Assembly: GCA_024227995.1 (NCBI GenBank)
Contig: CP100465.1
Location: 2,418,001-2,482,000 of the forward strand
Direction: 5' to 3'
Origin: Halomicrococcus gelatinilyticus
GTDB taxonomy: Archaea; Halobacteriota; Halobacteria; Halobacteriales; Haladaptataceae
Length of the DNA: 64,000 bases
Shown one piece after another: positions 60,969 to 64,000 of this stretch. A program made the position numbers and the translations under genes. The notes under the pieces are model-generated. The model ran no database searches, was not told the DNA's origin, and saw nothing but the letters and a program-made list of their open reading frames with translations. Within the stretch, counting starts at the first letter, position 1, and each line of letters opens with the position of its first letter.

Positions 60969-61397
60969 ATGAGCACCGAATCGACCGAAGACCGGATTCT
61001 CCGCGTCCTGGAGGACGACGCCCAGGCGTCGTACGCACAGATCGCCGAACGCGCTGACGTCTCGAAACCCACCGTCCGGAAGTACATCGACCGCCTGGAG
61101 GACGAGGGCGTCATCGTCGGCTACACCGCCGAGATAGACCCGAAGAAGCTCTCCAGTCAGAGCATCGCGCTCGTCGGCATGGACGTCGCCAGCGAGCAGT
61201 ACGTCGAGGCGACGCGCGCGCTCAAGGAACTCGACGACGTCGAGACGCTGTACACCTGCAGCGGTGACCACATGCTGATGGCCGAGGTTCGAGCCCCCGA
61301 CGGCGACGCGCTCGGCGACGTCATCAGCGACGAGATACTCACCATCGACGGCGTCACCGCCGCCCACCCGTCGTTCCTCCAGGAGCGCCTCAAGTAG
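60969..61397 (+). CDS. Lrp/AsnC family transcription regulator
   Basis: A 142-residue regulator. EDRILRVLEDDAQASYAQIA and DVSKPTVRKYIDRLEDEGVI make the helix-turn-helix, and the C-terminal RAM domain runs from about residue 65 (SQSIALVGMDVASEQYVEAT and CSGDHMLMAEVRAPDG). Its position 130 nt after porB on the same strand makes porAB a plausible target, with amino or 2-oxo acids as candidate effectors; this is inference. Confidence 0.88.
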   Translation: MSTESTEDRILRVLEDDAQASYAQIAERADVSKPTVRKYIDRLEDEGVIVGYTAEIDPKKLSSQSIALVGMDVASEQYVEATRALKELDDVETLYTCSGDHMLMAEVRAPDGDALGDVISDEILTIDGVTAAHPSFLQERLK

Positions 61398-61456
61398 CAC
61401 GCGGCGTCGATTCGGCAGCCGCTCCCCGGGTCCAGGACACCGGTCTCCGTCCGTTG

Positions 61457-61512
61457 CTCTGTCTCTCGTACGCCGCTCTGCCTCTCGCACGTCGTTCTGG
61501 CCCTCGTACTCG
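61457..61512 (+). repeat. three degenerate tandem copies of a 19-bp unit
   Basis: Units lie at 61457-61475, 61476-61494 and 61495-61512. They read ctctgtctctcgtacgccg, ctctgcctctcgcacgtcg and ttctggccctcgtactcg. They sit in the 256-nt gap between the Lrp gene and the type II NADH dehydrogenase-like gene. No coding role is seen. Confidence 0.6.
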
Positions 61513-61653
61513 CAGTGTGCCCGTCAGTGCTCACCGCGATAACGACCGACAGACCTGTTCGGGCGCCGACCTGACCGCCGGCAGCGAGACAATGACTCGC
61601 ATTGGGGACGGGGTTTCAAAGCCTTTGTATCGCATGACTCCCGAGATGCGCGT

Positions 61654-62805
61654 ATGAGTGCGAAGGTCGTCGTGCTCGGTGCCGGGTACGCCGGCGCCGG
61701 AGCGATCAAGCAGCTCGAAGAAGAGCTACCCAACGCGGAGATCACCTGGGTTTCCGACAACGATTATCATCTCGTCCTCCACGAGGCCCATCGCGTCATC
61801 CGGGACCCCCGGGTGAAGGACAAGATCACCCTGCCCGTCAGCGACATCAAGTCCCCCAGCACGCGGTTCGTCCAGGGCACGGTCACGGGCGTGGACACGA
61901 ACGAGCGGACCGTCGAACTGGCTGACGGCGACGACGTCGACTACGACTACCTGCTCGTCGGCCTCGGGAGCCAGACCGCCTACTACGGCATCCCCGGTCT
62001 CGACGAGAACTCCCTGACGCTCAAGAGCCTCGACGACGCGCTCGAGATCCACGAGGCCGTTGCGGACGCCGCCAGCGAGGCGTCGCGCAACGACCCCGCA
62101 AAAGTCGTCATCGGCGGCGCGGGGCTGTCGGGCATCCAGAGCGCGGGCGAGGTCGCGGAGTACCGCGACAAGCACCGCGCCCCCATCGACATCTACCTCG
62201 TCGAAGCGCTCGACGAGATCATGCCCGGCCAGGACCCCGAACTCCAGGGCACGGTCAAAAAGCACCTCCTGGAGAAGGACGTCGAGATCCTGACCGGCGA
62301 CCCCATCACCGAGGCCACGGAGGAGGAGATCCAGTTCGACGAGGGCGAACCGCTCGACTACGACGTGTTCCTCTGGACCGGCGGCATCACGGGCCGAGAA
62401 GCGATGGACGACTGCGGCCTCGACAACGAGCACAACCGCGTCACCGCCGAGGCGAACTTCCAGACCAGCGACGACCGCGTGTTCGCCATCGGCGACTGCG
62501 CCATCGTCGACCAGGGCGACAACCCCGCGCCGCCGACCGCGCAGGCCGCGTGGCAGGCCGCAGAGGTCGCCGGGAAGAACATCGCCCGCGAGATCCGCGG
62601 TCAGCCGCTCGCGACGTGGACCCACGAGGACAAGGGGACCGTCATCTCCATCGGCGACGAGGCGGTCGCCCACGACGTCCCCGTCGTCCCGCTCAACACC
62701 TTCAACTCGTGGCCGGCCGAGACGCTGAAGAAGGCCATCGCCGCGCGATGGATCGCCGACATGACGTCCTGGGGCCGCGCCGTCGACGCCTGGGACTCGC
62801 TGTAA
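61654..62805 (+). CDS. type II NADH dehydrogenase-like FAD-dependent oxidoreductase
   Basis: A 383-residue flavoprotein with two Rossmann motifs: VVVLGAGYAGAGAIKQLEEE at the N-terminus for FAD and VVIGGAGLSGIQSAGEVAEY near residue 155 for NAD(P)H. FAIGDCAIVDQGDNPAPPTA is the second FAD contact, and YYGIPGLDENSLTLKSLDDA is typical of NDH-2 proteins. No CxxC is present. It probably passes electrons from NADH to menaquinone without pumping protons, though sulfide:quinone-type chemistry cannot be ruled out. A TATA-like ctttgtatc lies about 30 nt upstream of ATG 61654. Confidence 0.85.
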   Translation: MSAKVVVLGAGYAGAGAIKQLEEELPNAEITWVSDNDYHLVLHEAHRVIRDPRVKDKITLPVSDIKSPSTRFVQGTVTGVDTNERTVELADGDDVDYDYLLVGLGSQTAYYGIPGLDENSLTLKSLDDALEIHEAVADAASEASRNDPAKVVIGGAGLSGIQSAGEVAEYRDKHRAPIDIYLVEALDEIMPGQDPELQGTVKKHLLEKDVEILTGDPITEATEEEIQFDEGEPLDYDVFLWTGGITGREAMDDCGLDNEHNRVTAEANFQTSDDRVFAIGDCAIVDQGDNPAPPTAQAAWQAAEVAGKNIAREIRGQPLATWTHEDKGTVISIGDEAVAHDVPVVPLNTFNSWPAETLKKAIAARWIADMTSWGRAVDAWDSL

Positions 62806-63041
62806 GCCGACGACCGCCCTCGCTCGCTGCTTTTCGATCGCACCTCGTTCGCTCTCGACCGACGTTTGGTTCGACGCCGTTTCCGCGTGACGCGACTTCT
62901 ACGGGCTCCGTCTCGGACTCCTGCGGGAGCCGTTTCTGGACGGCCGGCCGGAACGTGGAGCCGACGCTGCAGTCGCTAGAGATGGGGACGCACCGCGTCT
63001 CGCCACTCGACGGTCGGGGAGAACGAGAAGGAGTACGCCGT

Positions 63042-63476
63042 TCAGACGACGGCGTTCCAGTAGTCCTTGACGAGGAAGAACACCGAGATGTACGCCGCGT
63101 AGAGGAACACGACGAACGACGCCACCATGGCCGCCGTCGGGCGGTCGAGCGGCACGTCCCGGCGGAGTTCGACGGACCGGGCCTCGACCTCGAAGAAGTC
63201 GGTGATGAACAGTCCGAGCACGAGCGTCGAGAGCACGATGCCGGCGTGGTGGTGCAGCGTCAGGTAGTAGAACGACACCAGCACGAGGAGCAGGTTCGAC
63301 AGCTCGTGGGGAATCCAGCGACTGACCTCCTCGCGGTCCTCGTCGTTCGCCTGTTTGCGGTAGTTACGGAACGCGAGCCACCGCGTACCCATGTTGACCA
63401 GCACGAGCGCGAGCACCAGGTATCCGGCCACGGGCTCGAGCACGTCGACGGGCCCGAGCAGCGATAGCGGTTGCAT
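63042..63476 (-). CDS. four-helix membrane protein, function unknown (DUF7313-like)
   Basis: A 144-residue protein with four hydrophobic segments (PVAGYLVLALVLVNMGTRW, SNLLLVLVSFYYLTLHHHAG, IVLSTLVLGLFITDFFEVEA and TAAMVASFVVFLYAAYISVF). A cluster of three histidines in LTLHHHAG could bind metal or heme, but this is only a suggestion. Similar proteins occur in haloarchaea without known role. An AT-rich tattatattc on the minus strand side (about 63500) may be its promoter. Confidence 0.68.
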   Translation of the reverse strand: MQPLSLLGPVDVLEPVAGYLVLALVLVNMGTRWLAFRNYRKQANDEDREEVSRWIPHELSNLLLVLVSFYYLTLHHHAGIVLSTLVLGLFITDFFEVEARSVELRRDVPLDRPTAAMVASFVVFLYAAYISVFFLVKDYWNAVV

Positions 63477-63532
63477 GTGCGAAACTGAGAGCGGTGGCGT
63501 ATTATATTCTTTCCAATTCGGTCGCGTTTGCC

Positions 63533-64000
63533 TTACCCGAAGAATCCCTCGCTGTCAGGGACCGTCGCCAGCGTCAGCGCGCCGTCGAATCCGAGTTCGA
63601 CGGTCGTCCGTGGTGGGACGTCGCCGTGCTCGCGGTCGTCGACGTACAGCGACACCGCTCCTTCGTCGCGCTCGACCGACAGCGTCACCGGTCCGGAGAG
63701 CATCCAGTCGTCGACGTGGGTCGCGAAGGGCGCGACGGGGACGACGGAGACGACGCCCGTCCCCGGTTCGACCGCCGGGCCGCCGGCGTCGCGCGCGTAG
63801 CCAGTGCTGCCGGCCGGCGTCGCGACGACGACTGCGTCGGCGCGGAACTGCGCGACCGTCCCGCGCTCCGTCCGGACCGCGTACTCGGAGATGCGGGCGG
63901 GTTCGCTCGTGACCAGCGTCGCGTCCAGCAGCGCGTCGGCGACGTGCTCGCCGTCGACCGCCACCGACAGGAGCGGCCGCTCGGTCGTGGCCCACCCGTC
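63533..64000 (-). CDS. nadK: NAD kinase, C-terminal part (N-terminus off the right edge)
   Basis: The frame is open to the right edge, giving at least 156 residues without the start. The fragment carries ERPLLSVAVDGEHVADALLD, then the family signature VVVATPAGSTGYARDAGGPA, and VSVVPVAPFATHVDDWMLSG, which are the C-terminal beta-sandwich motifs of NAD/NADH kinase. The N-terminal GGDGT motif would lie outside the window. The enzyme makes NADP+ from NAD+. It ends 56 nt before the four-helix membrane protein gene start on the same strand. Confidence 0.88.
   Translation of the reverse strand, partial: DGWATTERPLLSVAVDGEHVADALLDATLVTSEPARISEYAVRTERGTVAQFRADAVVVATPAGSTGYARDAGGPAVEPGTGVVSVVPVAPFATHVDDWMLSGPVTLSVERDEGAVSLYVDDREHGDVPPRTTVELGFDGALTLATVPDSEGFFG

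Noticed and set aside
1-64000. CRISPR arrays, insertion sequences, integrases, restriction or toxin-antitoxin genes
   Set aside because: I looked for evenly spaced direct repeats with variable spacers, transposase-like proteins and terminal inverted repeats and found none. The only tandem repeats are the two short ones reported. The ribbon-helix-helix gene at 36357-36575 has no toxin partner beside it.

Overview
The window is a chromosomal segment from a halophilic archaeon (class Halobacteria). Supporting signs are high G+C coding sequence, strongly acidic predicted proteins, TATA-type promoters often about 26 nt from the start codon (leaderless transcripts), archaeal ribosomal and RNA polymerase genes, an archaeal SRP RNA, Tat lipoproteins, a halocyanin-like cupredoxin, archaeal mevalonate-pathway genes and a TFB gene. 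Genus cannot be set from the sequence alone. Both edges cut a gene: a DUF2298 (YYY) membrane protein on the left and an NAD kinase on the right.

Layout: 1-3.7 kb holds the DUF2298 protein, initiator tRNA-Met, a DJ-1/PfpI protein and a small membrane protein. 3.8-10.5 kb is a complete five-gene peptide-type ABC importer (Tat lipoprotein, two permeases, two ATPases). 10.5-13.8 kb carries small membrane or hypothetical genes and a purine phosphoribosyltransferase. 13.9-23.4 kb is a minus-strand information block: tRNA-Ser, S13, S4, S11, RpoD, tRNA-Leu, L18e, L13, S9, RpoN, RpoK, enolase, S2, then mevalonate kinase and isopentenyl phosphate kinase. A soluble chemotaxis-type transducer sits on the opposite strand between S2 and mevalonate kinase.

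23.5-32 kb is mixed metabolism: CRM-domain RNA-binding protein, SRPBCC protein, cupredoxin, M42 and M28 peptidases, an E1-alpha-like subunit without its beta partner, cysteine synthase and small membrane proteins. 32.1-32.4 kb encodes SRP RNA. 32.6-41 kb has a zinc-finger protein, a full acyl-CoA synthetase followed by a truncated AMP-binding homologue, small regulators, a YedY-like molybdoenzyme, and the menaquinone genes for isochorismate synthase and MenD. 41-48.6 kb has UspA, an alkaline phosphatase superfamily enzyme, a degenerate DHH protein, and the group ppa, rosR, DUF7108, rnhA, tfb, followed by a metal-dependent hydrolase. 48.7-53.4 kb has an FAH-family enzyme, an SRPBCC protein, a flavoprotein, MoaA and the Fe-S carrier ApbC/Mrp.

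The most unusual region is 53.4-57.7 kb: a two-gene minus-strand unit with lower G+C than its surroundings. It encodes a 1126-residue secreted PKD/Ig-like protein with a basic, Thr/Tyr-rich, internally repeated C-terminal region, and a 312-residue signal-peptide protein with a C-terminal membrane anchor and eleven N-glycosylation sequons. I know of no function for either; this is the best candidate for an undescribed system. The window closes with pyruvate:ferredoxin oxidoreductase (porAB), an Lrp regulator, a type II NADH dehydrogenase-like protein, a membrane protein and the NAD kinase fragment.
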